Assembly (NCBI GenBank): GCA_001898995.1
Contig: MKVZ01000004.1
Location: 703,601 to 767,600 of the forward strand
Length of the DNA: 64,000 bases
Reading direction: 5' to 3'
Source: Rhizobiales bacterium 63-22
GTDB taxonomy: Bacteria; Pseudomonadota; Alphaproteobacteria; Rhizobiales; Rhizobiaceae
Below are positions 10,266 through 20,491 of this stretch, in pieces; the stretch's first letter is position 1, and every line of letters begins with the position of its first letter. Made by a program: the position numbers and the translations under genes. A model generated the notes under the pieces. That model saw only the letters and a list, made by a program, of their open reading frames with translations. It searched no databases and was not told where the DNA came from.

Positions 10266-10762
10266 GAGCGTTCTTTCAGGTCGCGGCGCAGGATCAGGGC
10301 CGACGAGCGTCCCGCCGCGGTTTCGTAATAGGCGGGCCGGAGGCCGACCTTGCGGAAACCAAGCCGGTGATAGAGCGCCTGCGCGGCCAGATTGGCCTCG
10401 TCCACCTCAAGAAACAGGCTTTCGGCGCGCTCTCGATACAGATGGCGCAGCACGGCGTCCATCAGCGCGCGCCCGACGCCCTGCCGCTGCATCTCGCGCG
10501 TAACGGCGATGGTGAGGATTTCCGCCTCGCCCGCCGCAAGCCGTGCCAGCACGAAGCCGCAGACCGCGCCCGGTTTGCCTTCCACCCGCGCGACGAAACC
10601 GAACACCGTGTCCTGCGCGATCAGGGCACGGAAATCGTCGGAACTCCAGCCGTGATCGAAGGCGAGCGCATGGATGCGCTGTATGGCATGGCTGTCCGGC
10701 GCGCTGAGCGCCTCCACCGAAACCTGTTTGCGGCCGAAGCGGCCGAGCGGCAGGCCCATCAT
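10262..10762 (-). CDS. rimI: ribosomal protein S18-alanine N-acetyltransferase (RimI-like GNAT)
   Basis: About 166 aa from the tandem ATGs at 10762/10759. A longer open frame upstream overlaps tsaB and is not used. It has the GNAT fold with acetyl-CoA loop [19 protein letters not shown] and late motif [19 protein letters not shown]. RimI acetylates the N-terminus of S18 and is very often next to tsaB, as here, with only a 4-bp gap. The stop overlaps plsC. The family assignment rests on neighbour plus GNAT subtype. Confidence 0.88.
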   Translation of the reverse strand: MMGLPLGRFGRKQVSVEALSAPDSHAIQRIHALAFDHGWSSDDFRALIAQDTVFGFVARVEGKPGAVCGFVLARLAAGEAEILTIAVTREMQRQGVGRALMDAVLRHLYRERAESLFLEVDEANLAAQALYHRLGFRKVGLRPAYYETAAGRSSALILRRDLKERS

Positions 10763-10766
10763 CGGC

Positions 10767-11456
10767 TTATCTCCCGGCCGCCCGGCGCGGCAGCGCAAAG
10801 CCCGTCTGCGGCTTCGCGTCGGGACCGCGCATATAGAGCGGCTTCGGCGCCTCGCCGGGGCTGCGGTCCGCTGCCAGAAGAGCATAAGTGGCGATGTCCG
10901 CGGTCGCAGCCGTCACCGCCGTCTGAAACCGCCCGGCCAGCGCCGTATTGACCGAAGGGGCCGCGGACCCGGCAAGCACCGTATCCGCCGACAAGCTCCC
11001 CGCGAGCGTTTCAGCTTCCGGGCGCGAAAAGATCGCCGGACCCGCTTGCGGCTGGCCTGCCGTATCGAAGCCCTGCGCATAGATCTCGCCGCGATGCGCG
11101 TCCAGCAGCACCATGACCGGCCTGCCCGGCTCCTTCGACGCCGCTTCCGCCGCAATCGCCTCGAAGGCGGTCACGCCGACCGCCGGGCAACCCAACGCCA
11201 GTGCGAAGCCCCGCGCCGCCGAAACGCCGATGCGTACGCCGGTGAAGGAACCGGGACCGATATTGACCGCGATGCGATCCATGTCACTTATGGCAAGCTG
11301 CGCCTCCGCCAGTGCCTGCGCAACATAATCCATCAGCACCTCGGCATGGCCCTTGCCGATGTCGGCGCCCGCCGCGCCGAGGATGGCATCACGCGCGCCG
11401 TCATAGACGGCGGCGGCGCAGAGCGAGGCGGCGGTGTCGAGGGCGAGTATTTTCAT
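10767..11456 (-). CDS. tsaB: tRNA threonylcarbamoyladenosine biosynthesis protein TsaB
   Basis: 229 aa, standard for TsaB. The N-terminus [20 protein letters not shown] is the ASKHA-fold phosphate-1 strand. The conserved [20 protein letters not shown] follows near residue 70, and [14 protein letters not shown] is also typical. TsaB is the non-catalytic partner of TsaD in forming t6A37 on ANN-decoding tRNAs. It is the first gene of the minus-strand block tsaB-rimI-plsC and is divergent from dps. Confidence 0.93.
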   Translation of the reverse strand: MKILALDTAASLCAAAVYDGARDAILGAAGADIGKGHAEVLMDYVAQALAEAQLAISDMDRIAVNIGPGSFTGVRIGVSAARGFALALGCPAVGVTAFEAIAAEAASKEPGRPVMVLLDAHRGEIYAQGFDTAGQPQAGPAIFSRPEAETLAGSLSADTVLAGSAAPSVNTALAGRFQTAVTAATADIATYALLAADRSPGEAPKPLYMRGPDAKPQTGFALPRRAAGR

Positions 11457-11595
11457 GTGCTTCCGGGTAAATCAGAATCCGCGCCGCGACAAGTCAAAAT
11501 GGAAGCACGCGCAAACCGGATCTGCCGTGGAACGAAAATCGCCGTGAATCGTTTCCCATCGGGTGCGGGCGATGTGTCATGCCCGTATGACAGGC

Positions 11596-11613
11596 GGATT
11601 TCAAAAGAAATCC
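11596..11613. promoter_or_regulatory. palindrome upstream of dps
   Basis: GGATTTC-AAAA-GAAATCC, a perfect 7-bp inverted repeat with 4-nt centre, lies 65 bp before the dps ATG in the tsaB/dps divergent region. It could be an operator for a stress or iron regulator. No specific regulator is implied by the sequence. Confidence 0.3.
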
Positions 11614-11678
11614 CATGCGGCAAAGCAGCCGTTTCATCTGACGGCAAGCCGGATCATTCGAAAGGACAGAAGACCCAA

Positions 11679-12176
11679 ATGGCCAACAAATCGACGCACG
11701 CGACCCGCAACGATCTTCCTTCCAACACCAAGACGACGATGATCGCGTTGCTGAACGAGAACCTTGCGGCGGCGATCGATCTCTCGCTGATCACCAAGCA
11801 GGCGCACTGGAACCTGAAGGGGCCGCAATTCATCGCCGTGCACGAGATGCTGGACGGCTTCCGCGACGAACTGGACGAGCATACCGACACCATCGCCGAG
11901 CGTGCGGTGCAGCTTGGCGGAACCGCCTACGGCACGTCGCAGATCGTGGCGAAGGAAACCAGGCTCAAGCCCTATCCGACCGACATCTATGCCGTTCACG
12001 ACCATCTCGTCGCGCTGATCGAGCGTTACGGCGACGTCGCCAACCTTCTCCGCAAGTCTATCAAGGATGCCGACGACGCCGGAGACGACGACACGGCGGA
12101 TATCTTCACCGCCGCCTCGCGCGCGCTCGACAAGGCGCTGTGGTTCCTTGAGGCGCATGTGCAGGAAAAGAACTGA
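11679..12176 (+). CDS. dps: Dps family DNA-binding ferritin-like protein
   Basis: 165 aa from the ATG at 11679. A four-helix ferritin-like protein with the Dps intersubunit ferroxidase motif [14 protein letters not shown], followed by [18 protein letters not shown], which carries the acidic ligands. The N-terminus ([18 protein letters not shown]) is Lys/Arg-rich and could bind DNA. Dps dodecamers oxidise and store iron using peroxide and protect the chromosome in stationary phase. It is monocistronic, ending in a strong hairpin terminator. A palindrome 65 bp upstream is a candidate operator. Confidence 0.93.
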   Translation: MANKSTHATRNDLPSNTKTTMIALLNENLAAAIDLSLITKQAHWNLKGPQFIAVHEMLDGFRDELDEHTDTIAERAVQLGGTAYGTSQIVAKETRLKPYPTDIYAVHDHLVALIERYGDVANLLRKSIKDADDAGDDDTADIFTAASRALDKALWFLEAHVQEKN

Positions 12177-12202
12177 TTTTGGGCTCAGGCCAGTCGCAAA
12201 AG

Positions 12203-12232
12203 AAAAAGGCCGGGAAATTTCCAGGCCTTTTT
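12203..12232. terminator. bidirectional rho-independent terminator between dps and aminopeptidase gene
   Basis: AAAAAGGCC and GGCCTTTTT arms (12203-12211, 12224-12232) flank a 12-nt middle. With poly-A on one side and poly-T on the other, it can terminate both convergent genes. Confidence 0.85.
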
Positions 12233-12244
12233 GAATGCTAAAGA

Positions 12245-13498
12245 TCAGTCGGCCCATTCGCCCTTGCGCATGACCGGCTCGGTGGTGCCGTCGGCATGAA
12301 TGCCGTCGACGTCGATCTGGCCGGAACCGATCATCCAGTCGATATGGATGAGGCTCGCATTGCCGCCGCGCGCGGCAATCTCGTCCGGGGAAAGCCGGGC
12401 ACCGTCGACGAAGCACTTGGAATAGCACTGGCCGAGCGCGATATGGCTGGCGGCATTCTCGTCGAACAGCGTGTTGTAGAACAGAAGGCCGCTCTGCGAG
12501 ATCGGCGAGGAATGCGGCACCAGCGCCACCTCGCCCAGCCGACGCGAACCTTCGTCGGTGTCGAGCACTTTCAAAAGCACTTCCTCGCCGCGCGTGGCTT
12601 TCGCCTCGACGATACGGCCGGCCTCGAAGCGCACGGCGATATTCTCGATCAGCGTGCCCTGGTGCGAAAGCGGCTTGGTGCTCGTCACGTGGCCGTCGAC
12701 GCGCAGGCGGTGCGGCGTGGTGAAGACTTCCTCGGTCGGAATGTTGGGATTGCAGGTGATGCCGTTCTTCGCCGTCGAGGCGCCGCCGTGCCATTCGTGG
12801 CCGTCGGCGAGGCCGATGGTGAGGTCCGTGCCCGGCCCGGTGAAATGCAGCGCACGGAACGCCTTGCCGTTGAGCGTGCGCGTGCGGGCATGCAGCGCGG
12901 CGTTATGCGTCGCCCACGCGGCCACCGGATCCTCGCCGTCCACGCGCGAAGCGGCGAAGATCGCATCGGCGAGCTTTCGCGTCGCCACGTCCTGCGGATC
13001 GCCGGGGAAGACCCGCGCCGCCCAGGCCGGATTGGGATAGGAGACGATGTTCCAGTTGATGTCGAAGCCGGCGATCTTCTCCAGCGCCGGCTGGTAGGCT
13101 CTGGAATTGGCGCGGTTGGCGCGCGCCACCTTCGAGGCGTCCTGCCCGGACAGCAGCAGCGGATCGTCGGCGGCGACGGCAAGCCGCGCCGCGCCCGCTT
13201 CATAGGCTTTCGCCATGCCCTCATAGAGCCAGCCGGCGGCGCGGTCGAAGCTCGAATCCGGCGCATTGCCATAGCGCGCCAGCGTGATCGCATCGTCCGA
13301 GAAGAACGGCGTCACCAGACCCGCACCGGCCTTGTAGGCATGTCTGGCGATCAGGCGCACCAGCGGCAGAGCGGCTACCGGGGCGGTGACGACCAGATCC
13401 TGCCCCTCGCGCAATTGCAGGCCGACGCGGATCGCCACTTCCGCCAACCGTTCGAGTTTCACCGGATCGATGGCGGAATCGCGTTTTTCGTCGGCCAT
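12245..13498 (-). CDS. aminopeptidase, M29 (AmpS/thermophilic) family
   Basis: 417 aa from the ATG at 13498 (MADEKRDSAIDPVKLERLAE). M29 aminopeptidases are cytoplasmic di-metal exopeptidases. Family features are LQLREGQDLVVTAP near the N-terminus, the metal-ligand segments NIPTEEVFTTPHRLRVDG and LGEVALVPHSSPIS, and a C-terminal HIALGQCYSKCF followed by SLIHIDWMIGS. It converges on dps across a shared terminator. The physiological peptide substrate is unknown. Confidence 0.9.
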   Translation of the reverse strand: MADEKRDSAIDPVKLERLAEVAIRVGLQLREGQDLVVTAPVAALPLVRLIARHAYKAGAGLVTPFFSDDAITLARYGNAPDSSFDRAAGWLYEGMAKAYEAGAARLAVAADDPLLLSGQDASKVARANRANSRAYQPALEKIAGFDINWNIVSYPNPAWAARVFPGDPQDVATRKLADAIFAASRVDGEDPVAAWATHNAALHARTRTLNGKAFRALHFTGPGTDLTIGLADGHEWHGGASTAKNGITCNPNIPTEEVFTTPHRLRVDGHVTSTKPLSHQGTLIENIAVRFEAGRIVEAKATRGEEVLLKVLDTDEGSRRLGEVALVPHSSPISQSGLLFYNTLFDENAASHIALGQCYSKCFVDGARLSPDEIAARGGNASLIHIDWMIGSGQIDVDGIHADGTTEPVMRKGEWAD

Positions 13499-13538
13499 AG
13501 GCGCGCAGACCTTCTTGTCAAAACTTACAGATCGAAAC

Positions 13539-14525
13539 TTACAGCGGCGCTTCCGGACGGTTCTGCCTGAGGAGGATCGCACCGATCGCGTCGGCCTGCT
13601 TCGGATCGGCAGCGGCATAGCCGAGCGAAGTGACGCCACCTTGCGCCGACGCGTCTTGCACTGGAGTGGACGTGTCGAATTGCGGCTGGTAGGCGACGAC
13701 CTGATAGCCGGGCTGTTCGGCGAGAGCGACGCGTTCATGCGTCAGCCGGTTGCCGCGCGCCTGCGGCCCGAAGCCGCGATTGGCGCTGGAAATCTGCGTT
13801 TTAGCCGCATCCGCCAGCGCCGTCTGAACGTTCGGCGCGGAAACCGGAGCGGTGCCCGCCAGCGGCTGGGTCACGTCATAGGAGGGTCCGGACGGCACGG
13901 ACGGCGACTGCGGAGAATAGGCGAGCGCCAGATTGTACGGCGTCTGCGGAACCGGGTTTTGCAGCGTGCCGTCGCGATTGCGTTTCTCGTAGAAGGAGTT
14001 ACCGCCTGCCACCAGCACATAATGCATGTTGCGATAAGGGAAGCGCAGGCCGGCCGTGTGGAAGAACATGGCGTTCTTCAGCGCCGGATGCCGCTTGCCG
14101 CGGAGGAGCGCATCGGCGGTCGCTTCCACGTCCGGCAGCCTGCTGATGTCCATCCGGCGTGTCAGCACGCCGGGGGCGAACTGGTTCTTCTGCCCGACGA
14201 CCTCGCAGAGCGTATCGCCATAGCGGCCGGAAGCGAGGCGGTTCATCACCACCGTGCCGACGGCGAGAAGCCCGTTCGAGCTGGAGCGGTTGGATTCGAA
14301 GAACATGGCGCGCTCAAGGCATTCCTTGTCCCGCGCCGTGTAGGAATAGGTCTTGACGCCGTTGACGGTCGTGACATGGGTCATCGCCGTCTTCTGGCTT
14401 GCAGCGCCGGTGCTGCCTGTCGTCGTGCAACCGGCCGCCACGAAGGGCACCACGGCCAACCCGGCCAGAACCGGCAATTTCCACTTCACCTGATTGCGTC
14501 CGGCGTTTTTCTCGACCGGGGACAT
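13539..14525 (-). CDS. cell wall hydrolase, SleB/CwlJ type, lipoprotein
   Basis: 328 aa from the ATG at 14525 (MSPVEKNAGRN); an ATG at 14558 adds 11 residues. A hydrophobic signal with lipobox VAAGC makes it a probable lipoprotein. The Hydrolase_2 (SleB) domain, about residues 75-185, has ERAMFFESNRSS (catalytic Glu), GTVVMNRLASGRYG and CEVVGQKNQFA. The C-terminal third is a low-complexity tail rich in Q, P and A. SleB-type enzymes cleave peptidoglycan glycan strands. In non-sporulating alphaproteobacteria they presumably act in wall remodelling. Confidence 0.85.
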   Translation of the reverse strand: MSPVEKNAGRNQVKWKLPVLAGLAVVPFVAAGCTTTGSTGAASQKTAMTHVTTVNGVKTYSYTARDKECLERAMFFESNRSSSNGLLAVGTVVMNRLASGRYGDTLCEVVGQKNQFAPGVLTRRMDISRLPDVEATADALLRGKRHPALKNAMFFHTAGLRFPYRNMHYVLVAGGNSFYEKRNRDGTLQNPVPQTPYNLALAYSPQSPSVPSGPSYDVTQPLAGTAPVSAPNVQTALADAAKTQISSANRGFGPQARGNRLTHERVALAEQPGYQVVAYQPQFDTSTPVQDASAQGGVTSLGYAAADPKQADAIGAILLRQNRPEAPL

Positions 14526-14558
14526 CAACGGCTGAGCCTCACTGTCAGAACCCTCCAA

Positions 14559-15076
14559 CTGGGGCAGGCCGCCCGGAAAAATCCAGTGCGAGCCGGCTGC
14601 TGTACAAATCCAGGGCGGACGTCGACCGGGTATCGGATTGGATATCCGGCGCGCTCACGTCGCTCGTGGCGTGCAAGGTTTTGGAATTTTTAGGCCAAAA
14701 AAAGGCGGGACGTCAAATGATGTCCTCTTGCCGCTGTCAAAACGGCAACACCATGCAAGGGCGAATCAGTGAATGTGGATTTACGCGCAACCCATTCAAA
14801 AATATTAATAATTTCTTAACGCAACCGCTCATTTCCAATAAGCCATTGATTTGATGCAATTCAGGTACAGGCGACTGACGCCATCTCGCTGCCTTAATTC
14901 GGCAATCCTTTAAAACCTTGGAAACTTTCGCTCCGGCGGCGCTGAAAATCACGGCGCGCAAAGCCGTTCCATCAACTTTGCCGTCAAAAGCGTAACATTG
15001 CGTGAGGTGAGGTCTTTCGGACCGGAAGCGGGAGCCGAAACGGATGAAAAGCGATTCGGACGCCGCATCCGCCCTT
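14559..15076. other. intergenic region, no gene recognised
   Basis: About 520 bp between the 5' end of the SleB-type gene and the phoB terminator. Only short non-conserved frames are present. It must contain the promoter of the minus-strand SleB-type gene. A short imperfect inverted repeat, GGACGTC/GATGTCC, lies near 14705-14725. Nothing else is recognisable. Confidence 0.4.
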
Positions 15077-15115
15077 CAAAAAACAGGACCCGCCTTCCGG
15101 CTGGAAGGCGGGTCC
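15077..15115 (-). terminator. rho-independent terminator of phoB
   Basis: GGACCCGCCTTCC (15086-15098) pairs perfectly with GGAAGGCGGGTCC (15103-15115) around a 4-nt loop. On the minus strand it is followed by a T-rich tract (15084-15077). It marks the end of the pst-pho transcription unit. Confidence 0.9.
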
Positions 15116-15139
15116 GCGAAAGAAGCGGGAAGGAGGAAA

Positions 15140-15826
15140 TCAGCCGAAGGAATAGCCGGCGCCGCGCACGGTGCGGATCGGATCGGTCGCGCGGCCGACA
15201 TTGATCGCCTTGCGCAGACGTCCGACATGAACGTCCACCGTGCGGTCGTCGACATAGATATCCGGCCCCCAGACGCCATCCAGCAGTTGGCTGCGCGAGA
15301 AGACGCGACCGGGCGACATCATGAAATATTCGAGCAGGCGGAACTCGGTCGGACCGAGACGCACTTCCTTCTCCTTGCGGAAGACGCGGTGCTGCTGGCG
15401 GTCGAGCACGAGGTCGCCGACCTTCAGCACATGCGACAGCAGGCTCGGATTGGCACGGCGCAGCATCGCCTTGACCCGCGCGAGCAGTTCCGGCGTAGAG
15501 AACGGTTTCACCACGTAATCGTCGGCGCCGACGCTCAGGCCCCGCACGCGCTCGCTCTCCTCGCCGCGCGCCGTCAGCATGATGACGGGCAGGCGCTCGG
15601 TTTCCGGCCGCTGCCGCAGGCGGCGGCACAACTCGATGCCGGAGACTCCCGGCAGCATCCAGTCGAGAATGAGCAGGTCCGGCACGCTCTCGCGCAGCGC
15701 GATCTCGGCCTCGTCGCCGCGCAGCATGGTCTCGACGACATAACCTTCCGCCTCCAGATTGTAGCGCAGCAGCACGCTCAGCGCTTCCTCATCCTCGACG
15801 ACTGCGATCTTGGGCACCTGTGACAT
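15140..15826 (-). CDS. phoB: phosphate regulon response regulator PhoB
   Basis: 228 aa from ATG 15826 with AAGGACC upstream. The receiver domain has acidic pocket VVEDEE, phosphoacceptor D55 (LLILDWMLPG), T (MLTARGEE) and K (VGADDYVVKPFSTPELLAR). The C-terminal OmpR/PhoB winged helix contains LGPTEFRLLEYFMMSPGRVF and VDVHVGRLRKAI. Phosphorylated PhoB activates genes carrying Pho boxes, one of which precedes pstS. The sensor gene phoR is not in this window. It is the last gene of pstSCAB-phoU-phoB, with repeats in the gap to phoU. Confidence 0.96.
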   Translation of the reverse strand: MSQVPKIAVVEDEEALSVLLRYNLEAEGYVVETMLRGDEAEIALRESVPDLLILDWMLPGVSGIELCRRLRQRPETERLPVIMLTARGEESERVRGLSVGADDYVVKPFSTPELLARVKAMLRRANPSLLSHVLKVGDLVLDRQQHRVFRKEKEVRLGPTEFRLLEYFMMSPGRVFSRSQLLDGVWGPDIYVDDRTVDVHVGRLRKAINVGRATDPIRTVRGAGYSFG

Positions 15827-15920
15827 CAAGGTCCTTCCCTTGTCCCGAAGGTGGCATACGGTAGATACATCTCCCCCGTCCGGCCGCGCGCCACCGCGTT
15901 TTTAACGATCATTTCGCCGC

Positions 15921-16021
15921 TAGAGCGGTTCCGGTTTTCACGGAATCGCGGAACCGCTCTATCTATTTGTTTTTACGCATCATCCTACGCGAAACCGCTT
16001 CGCACTTTCGCTGGAAATGCT
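15921..16021. repeat. two palindromic repeat units between phoU and phoB
   Basis: The first unit is a hairpin, TAGAGCGGTTCC/GGAACCGCTCTA (15921-15961). The second unit, 15977-16021, is a 45-nt sequence repeated with one mismatch at 20492-20536 between pstC and pstS. Its core contains CGAAACCGCTTCGCACTTTC. These are intergenic palindromes of a kind common in Brucella and rhizobia. They may act as attenuators or mRNA-stability hairpins inside the operon. Confidence 0.65.
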
Positions 16022-16032
16022 CTAAGCGGCGT

Positions 16033-16755
16033 TCAGGCTTTATGAATATCGTCCACCACGATACCGTGGCTCATGTCTTCCTTGGGCCGCTCGGCCGGCA
16101 TCTGGAGACCGGTCACGATGTAATAGACCGTCTCCGCGATATTGGTCGCATGGTCGCCGATACGCTCGATGTTCTTGGCGCAGAACAGAAGATGCGTGCA
16201 GGCGGAAATATTGCGCGGATCTTCCATCATGTAGGTCAGCAGCTCGCGGAACAGCGAGGTGTACATGGCGTCGATCTCGTCGTCGCGGTCGCGCACCACG
16301 TTGATCTGCTGCACCGAGCGCGAGGCATAGGCGTCGAGCACTTCGGCAAGCTGGGTCAGCGCCAGTTCGGCCAGTGTCTCCAGCCCGCGGTAGAGCTTGA
16401 CCGGCTGGCGCGATTCGGAGACCGCGGCCACGCGCTTGGCGATGTTCTTGCCGAGGTCGCCCACCCGCTCCAGGTCGGCGGAAATGCGGATCGCACCGAT
16501 GATCTCGCGCAGGTCCACCGCCATGGGCTGGCGCTTGGCGATGATCATGATGGCCTTGTCGTCGATCTCGCGCTCGCTGGCGTCGAGGATGAGATCGTCG
16601 GAGATCACGCGCTGCGCCAGCCCGTTGTCGGCATTGACGATGGCCGCCACCGACTGTTCGACCATGCGTTCCGCATGACCGCCCATTTCGGCGATCTTGC
16701 GAGTGAGGAATTTCAGTTCTTCGTCATAGGAGCGGACAGTGTGTTGGGACGGCAT
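16033..16755 (-). CDS. phoU: phosphate signalling protein PhoU
   Basis: 240 aa, with two tandem PhoU three-helix repeats (about residues 15-105 and 120-210). The metal-binding acidic motifs are DLILDASEREIDDKA and RDDEIDAMYTSLFRE. PhoU links the PstSCAB transporter to the PhoR kinase and represses the Pho response when phosphate is plentiful. It is encoded 66 bp downstream of pstB, in the expected order. Confidence 0.95.
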   Translation of the reverse strand: MPSQHTVRSYDEELKFLTRKIAEMGGHAERMVEQSVAAIVNADNGLAQRVISDDLILDASEREIDDKAIMIIAKRQPMAVDLREIIGAIRISADLERVGDLGKNIAKRVAAVSESRQPVKLYRGLETLAELALTQLAEVLDAYASRSVQQINVVRDRDDEIDAMYTSLFRELLTYMMEDPRNISACTHLLFCAKNIERIGDHATNIAETVYYIVTGLQMPAERPKEDMSHGIVVDDIHKA

Positions 16756-16821
16756 GGTAAACCTCGTAAATCGGACATGCTGGGACGAGCCGCGGTGGGC
16801 GGCGCGCGTTTCCGGCCCGGA

Positions 16822-17643
16822 TCAGCCGAAACGCCCGGTGATATAATCCTGTGTGCGCTTTTCGGTCGGCGCGGTGAATATGGTGTCGGTGTCGCCCACC
16901 TCGACGAGGTTGCCCATATGGAACATGGCGGTGCGCTGCGACACGCGCGCGGCCTGCTGCATGGAATGGGTCACGATGACGATGGTGTAGTTCTGGCGCA
17001 GTTCGTCGATGAGCTCCTCCACCCTGGCGGTGGCGATGGGGTCGAGCGCCGAGCACGGCTCGTCCATCAGGATCACTTCCGGGCTGACGGCGATGGCGCG
17101 CGCGATGCAAAGCCGCTGCTGCTGGCCGCCGGAAAGGCCGGTGCCGGCATCGTGCAGGCGGTCCTTCACCTCCTCGAACAGGCTCGCCCTCTGGAGGCTC
17201 GTCACCACGATCTCCTCGAGGTCCGCCCTGGAACGGGCAAGGCCGTGAATACGCGGGCCGTAGGCGACATTCTCGAAGATCGACTTCGGAAACGGGTTCG
17301 GCTTCTGGAACACCATGCCGACGCGGGCGCGCAGTTCCACGACGTCGATCTTCGGATCGTAGATATCCTCGCCGTCGAGCGTGATGCGGCCGGCGATGCG
17401 GCAGCCCTCTATGGTGTCGTTCATGCGGTTGAGCGAACGCAGGAAGGTGGACTTACCGCAGCCCGACGGGCCGATCAGCGCCGTGACTTCGTTTTCGCGA
17501 ACGTCCAGATTCACGTCGAACAGGGCCTGCTTCTCGCCATAGAACACGCAGACCTTCTCGCCGCGCATCTTTATGGATCGGGCATTGGCGTTCATTTTTT
17601 CTCCCAAGGCTTTTTCAAGCGATCTTTCAGTCATCAGGTTCAT
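16822..17643 (-). CDS. pstB: phosphate ABC transporter ATP-binding protein PstB
   Basis: 273 aa from the ATG at 17643, chosen because CAGGGAGAC lies just upstream; a longer frame overlaps pstA. It is an ABC ATPase with Walker [11 protein letters not shown]-loop [15 protein letters not shown] (the PstB-specific sequence), signature LSGGQQQRL and Walker [13 protein letters not shown]. It energises high-affinity phosphate import with PstA/PstC and also takes part in Pho signalling. Confidence 0.95.
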   Translation of the reverse strand: MNLMTERSLEKALGEKMNANARSIKMRGEKVCVFYGEKQALFDVNLDVRENEVTALIGPSGCGKSTFLRSLNRMNDTIEGCRIAGRITLDGEDIYDPKIDVVELRARVGMVFQKPNPFPKSIFENVAYGPRIHGLARSRADLEEIVVTSLQRASLFEEVKDRLHDAGTGLSGGQQQRLCIARAIAVSPEVILMDEPCSALDPIATARVEELIDELRQNYTIVIVTHSMQQAARVSQRTAMFHMGNLVEVGDTDTIFTAPTEKRTQDYITGRFG

Positions 17644-17659
17644 CGCTTTCGTCTCCCTG

Positions 17660-18979
17660 TTACCAGCGGCGCTCGAAGCGGCGACGCAGAAGGATGGCTG
17701 CAATGTTCATCACCGCAAGGAACAGGAGCAGCACGATGATAGCGCCGGAAGAGCGTTCCACATAGGCGCGTTCGGCCTCGTTGGCCCACATATAGATCTG
17801 TACGGGCAGCGCCGTGGCCGGATCGAGCGGCGTCGCCGGCGTATCGGCCACGAAGGCCACCATGCCGATGAGGAGCAGCGGCGCGGTTTCGCCGAGCGCA
17901 TGCGCCAGGCCGATGATCGTGCCGGTCAGGATGCCGGGAGCCGCGAGCGGCAGGACATGGTGGAACACCATCTGCGTCTTCGACGCGCCGAGCCCCAGCG
18001 CCGCCGAGCGGATCGAAGGCGGCACCGCGCGCAGTGCCGCGCGGGTCGCAATGATGATTGTGGGCAGCGTCATCAGCGTCAGGACGAGGCCGCCGACCAG
18101 CGAGGCCGAGCGCGGCAGGCCGAAGAAATTGATGAAGACCGACAGGCCGAGCAGGCCGAAGACGATGGACGGCACGGCGGCGAGGTTGTTGATATTCACC
18201 TCGATCAGGTCGGTGAAGCGGCTCTTGCGGGCGAATTCTTCCAGATAGATCGATGCCGCGACGCCGATGGGCAGCGCCAGAGCCAGCACGATCAGCATCA
18301 TGTAGAAGGAGCCGATCAGCGCCACGCGCAGGCCCGACGTCTCCGGGCGGCTCGACGCGCCGAAGGTGAAGAGACCGGTGTTGAAGGCCTCCTTCATCAC
18401 GCCCTCGCCCGACAATTTCTTCATCCAGGCCACCTGCCGGTCGGAAACCTTGCGGTTTTCCTGCGGAACGGTGAGGTCGATCTGCCCCTTGTAGGCGGAA
18501 TCGATATCCGCCCCGGCCAGAACGGGAATGGTCTGCGTGGTGCCGATCAGCGCCGGATTTGCCGTCACCATCTCGCGAAGCTGAACGCGCACGCCGTCGG
18601 AATAGAAACGGCTGAGGTCGCGCATCGCCGGCAGATCGGTCTTTTTCACGCCGAGCTTCTCGGCCAGCGCGTTGCGCACCAGAAGCGGATAGTTGGCGGC
18701 GATCAGCACGTCGGGATCGCTGGCGCGCTTGTTGCCCGGATCGATCACCTTCGCGTCCAGTTTCACCGGCAGGGTGATGGTGGTCTGCCAGAAAGCCGTA
18801 TAGCCCTTGGAAACGACCGAGAACAGCAGCGCGCAGAGAAAGAAGACGCCGATCGCGATGGCGATGACGCCATAGAGGCGGAAGCGGCGCTCGGCGGCGT
18901 AGCGGCGTTTCAGGCCGATGTCGCGGCGCTGCGGCCGGGCGGCCGCTCCGCCGGCGGCCTTGAAGGTCGTATCGGCCAT
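17660..18979 (-). CDS. pstA: phosphate ABC transporter permease PstA
   Basis: 439 aa, longer than the E. coli protein (about 296). A first helix lies near residues 35-60, then comes a large periplasmic-type insert (about 65-210) before the conserved permease core. This long form is common in alphaproteobacteria. The coupling loop [18 protein letters not shown] and the [14 protein letters not shown] helix are diagnostic. The ATG overlaps the pstC stop (TAATG). It forms the channel with PstC. Confidence 0.93.
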   Translation of the reverse strand: MADTTFKAAGGAAARPQRRDIGLKRRYAAERRFRLYGVIAIAIGVFFLCALLFSVVSKGYTAFWQTTITLPVKLDAKVIDPGNKRASDPDVLIAANYPLLVRNALAEKLGVKKTDLPAMRDLSRFYSDGVRVQLREMVTANPALIGTTQTIPVLAGADIDSAYKGQIDLTVPQENRKVSDRQVAWMKKLSGEGVMKEAFNTGLFTFGASSRPETSGLRVALIGSFYMMLIVLALALPIGVAASIYLEEFARKSRFTDLIEVNINNLAAVPSIVFGLLGLSVFINFFGLPRSASLVGGLVLTLMTLPTIIIATRAALRAVPPSIRSAALGLGASKTQMVFHHVLPLAAPGILTGTIIGLAHALGETAPLLLIGMVAFVADTPATPLDPATALPVQIYMWANEAERAYVERSSGAIIVLLLFLAVMNIAAILLRRRFERRW

Positions 18980-20454
18980 TATTCGTACTGCTCCCGGTAC
19001 TTGCGCACGATATAGAGCGCGAAGACGTTCATGATCAGCGTCAGCACAAAGAGCGTGATGCCGAGCGCGAAGGCCACCAGCGTCTGCGGCGAGTTGAATT
19101 CGAGGTCGCCGGTGAGCTGGTTGACGATCTTGACCGTGATGGTGGTCATGGCCTCGAACGGATTGAGGGTGAGCTTGGCGGCGACGCCGGCGGCCAGCAC
19201 CACGATCATGGTCTCGCCGATGGCGCGCGAGGCGGTCATCAGCAGCGCGCCGACGATGCCCGGCAGCGCCGCCGGCAGCACCACGCGCTTGATGGTTTCG
19301 GACCGCGTCGCGCCGAGGCCGAGCGAACCGTCACGCAGCGCGCGCGGCACGGCGGTGATGATGTCGTCGGAGAGCGACGAGACGTATGGGATCAGCATCA
19401 CGCCCATGACGAGACCTGCCGTCAGCACGCTCTGCGCCATGATGAAGCCCTGACCGCCGGCGATATCCGCGCTGATGTCGCGCAGGAACGGGCCGACCGT
19501 GATAAGGGCGAAGAAGCCGTAGACGATGGTGGGAATGCCGGCCAGTATCTCCAGCACCGGCTTGACCACCGCGCGCAGCCTCGGCGTGGCGTATTCGGCC
19601 ATGTAGATGGCGGCGAAAAGCCCGACCGGCACGGCGAACAGCATGGCGACCAGCGCGATATAGAGCGTGCCGGCAAGCAGCGGAATGAGGCCGAACTGGC
19701 CGGTCGCGCCTCCGGAGCCGGCGGCGGCGAAGCGCGGGTCCCAGACCGTGCCGAAGAAGAAGTCCATCGGCGACACGGACCGGAAGAAGGAAATGGTCTG
19801 GAACAGCATCGAGAAGATGATGCCGATGGTGGTGAGGACGGCGATGCCGGAGGCGGCGATCAGCGCCCAGAGCACGATGCGCTCGACATTGTTGCGGGCG
19901 CGCATCCGCCGCCGGATCGTGGCGAGGCCGAAGATCAGGCCCGCCACCGCGACGAGCAGCGAAAGGGCGGTGCCGATCTTGTAAAGAAGGCTCGCGGTCC
20001 TGTTCAGGTAAAGGGCGATCGGAACCATATAGTCCTGCCCCTCGCTGGCGAGCGCCACGCCCTTGCCGGCGAGAAGGCCGCGCACCTGCTGGTAGCTTGC
20101 GGGGAGATCGTGCAACTGCGCCGGGGCGAGCCGGTCGAGCCCCTGCGCGAGGCCGTCGATCATGGCGAGCTGGAGGCTGCGATTGGTCGTGGAATCCGCC
20201 GGTAGTTGCGCGATCGCGCTGCGGTCGAGCCAGACGGCGGAGCCGACGGCCCAGATCACCAGAAAGAGCACCGCCGGCATAGCCGAAACGAGGAAAACCC
20301 ACCAGCCGTGATAATGCGGGCGCGAGTGCATCTTTTCGGTAAGCGATTCAGCCTGCGGTCGCGCGCGCTCCAGCGCGACGGCGCGCTGGCGGCCCATGAA
20401 GAAGCCGACAAGCCCGATCGCGACGATGCAGACGATAACCAGCGAGAAGGACAT
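18979..20454 (-). CDS. pstC: phosphate ABC transporter permease PstC
   Basis: 491 aa, the long alphaproteobacterial form. An N-terminal helix (LVIVCIVAIGLVGFFMG) and a second helix near residue 55 precede a soluble insert (about 70-155). The permease core has the coupling loop SLGLGATRSETIKRVVLP and the ASRAIGETMIVVLAAG helix. It overlaps pstA by one base and follows pstS after a 132-bp gap carrying a palindromic repeat. Confidence 0.93.
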   Translation of the reverse strand: MSFSLVIVCIVAIGLVGFFMGRQRAVALERARPQAESLTEKMHSRPHYHGWWVFLVSAMPAVLFLVIWAVGSAVWLDRSAIAQLPADSTTNRSLQLAMIDGLAQGLDRLAPAQLHDLPASYQQVRGLLAGKGVALASEGQDYMVPIALYLNRTASLLYKIGTALSLLVAVAGLIFGLATIRRRMRARNNVERIVLWALIAASGIAVLTTIGIIFSMLFQTISFFRSVSPMDFFFGTVWDPRFAAAGSGGATGQFGLIPLLAGTLYIALVAMLFAVPVGLFAAIYMAEYATPRLRAVVKPVLEILAGIPTIVYGFFALITVGPFLRDISADIAGGQGFIMAQSVLTAGLVMGVMLIPYVSSLSDDIITAVPRALRDGSLGLGATRSETIKRVVLPAALPGIVGALLMTASRAIGETMIVVLAAGVAAKLTLNPFEAMTTITVKIVNQLTGDLEFNSPQTLVAFALGITLFVLTLIMNVFALYIVRKYREQYE

Positions 20455-20491
20455 GCAGTTTTCCCGGTTGCCCTGAGTCTTTCTTTTTGTC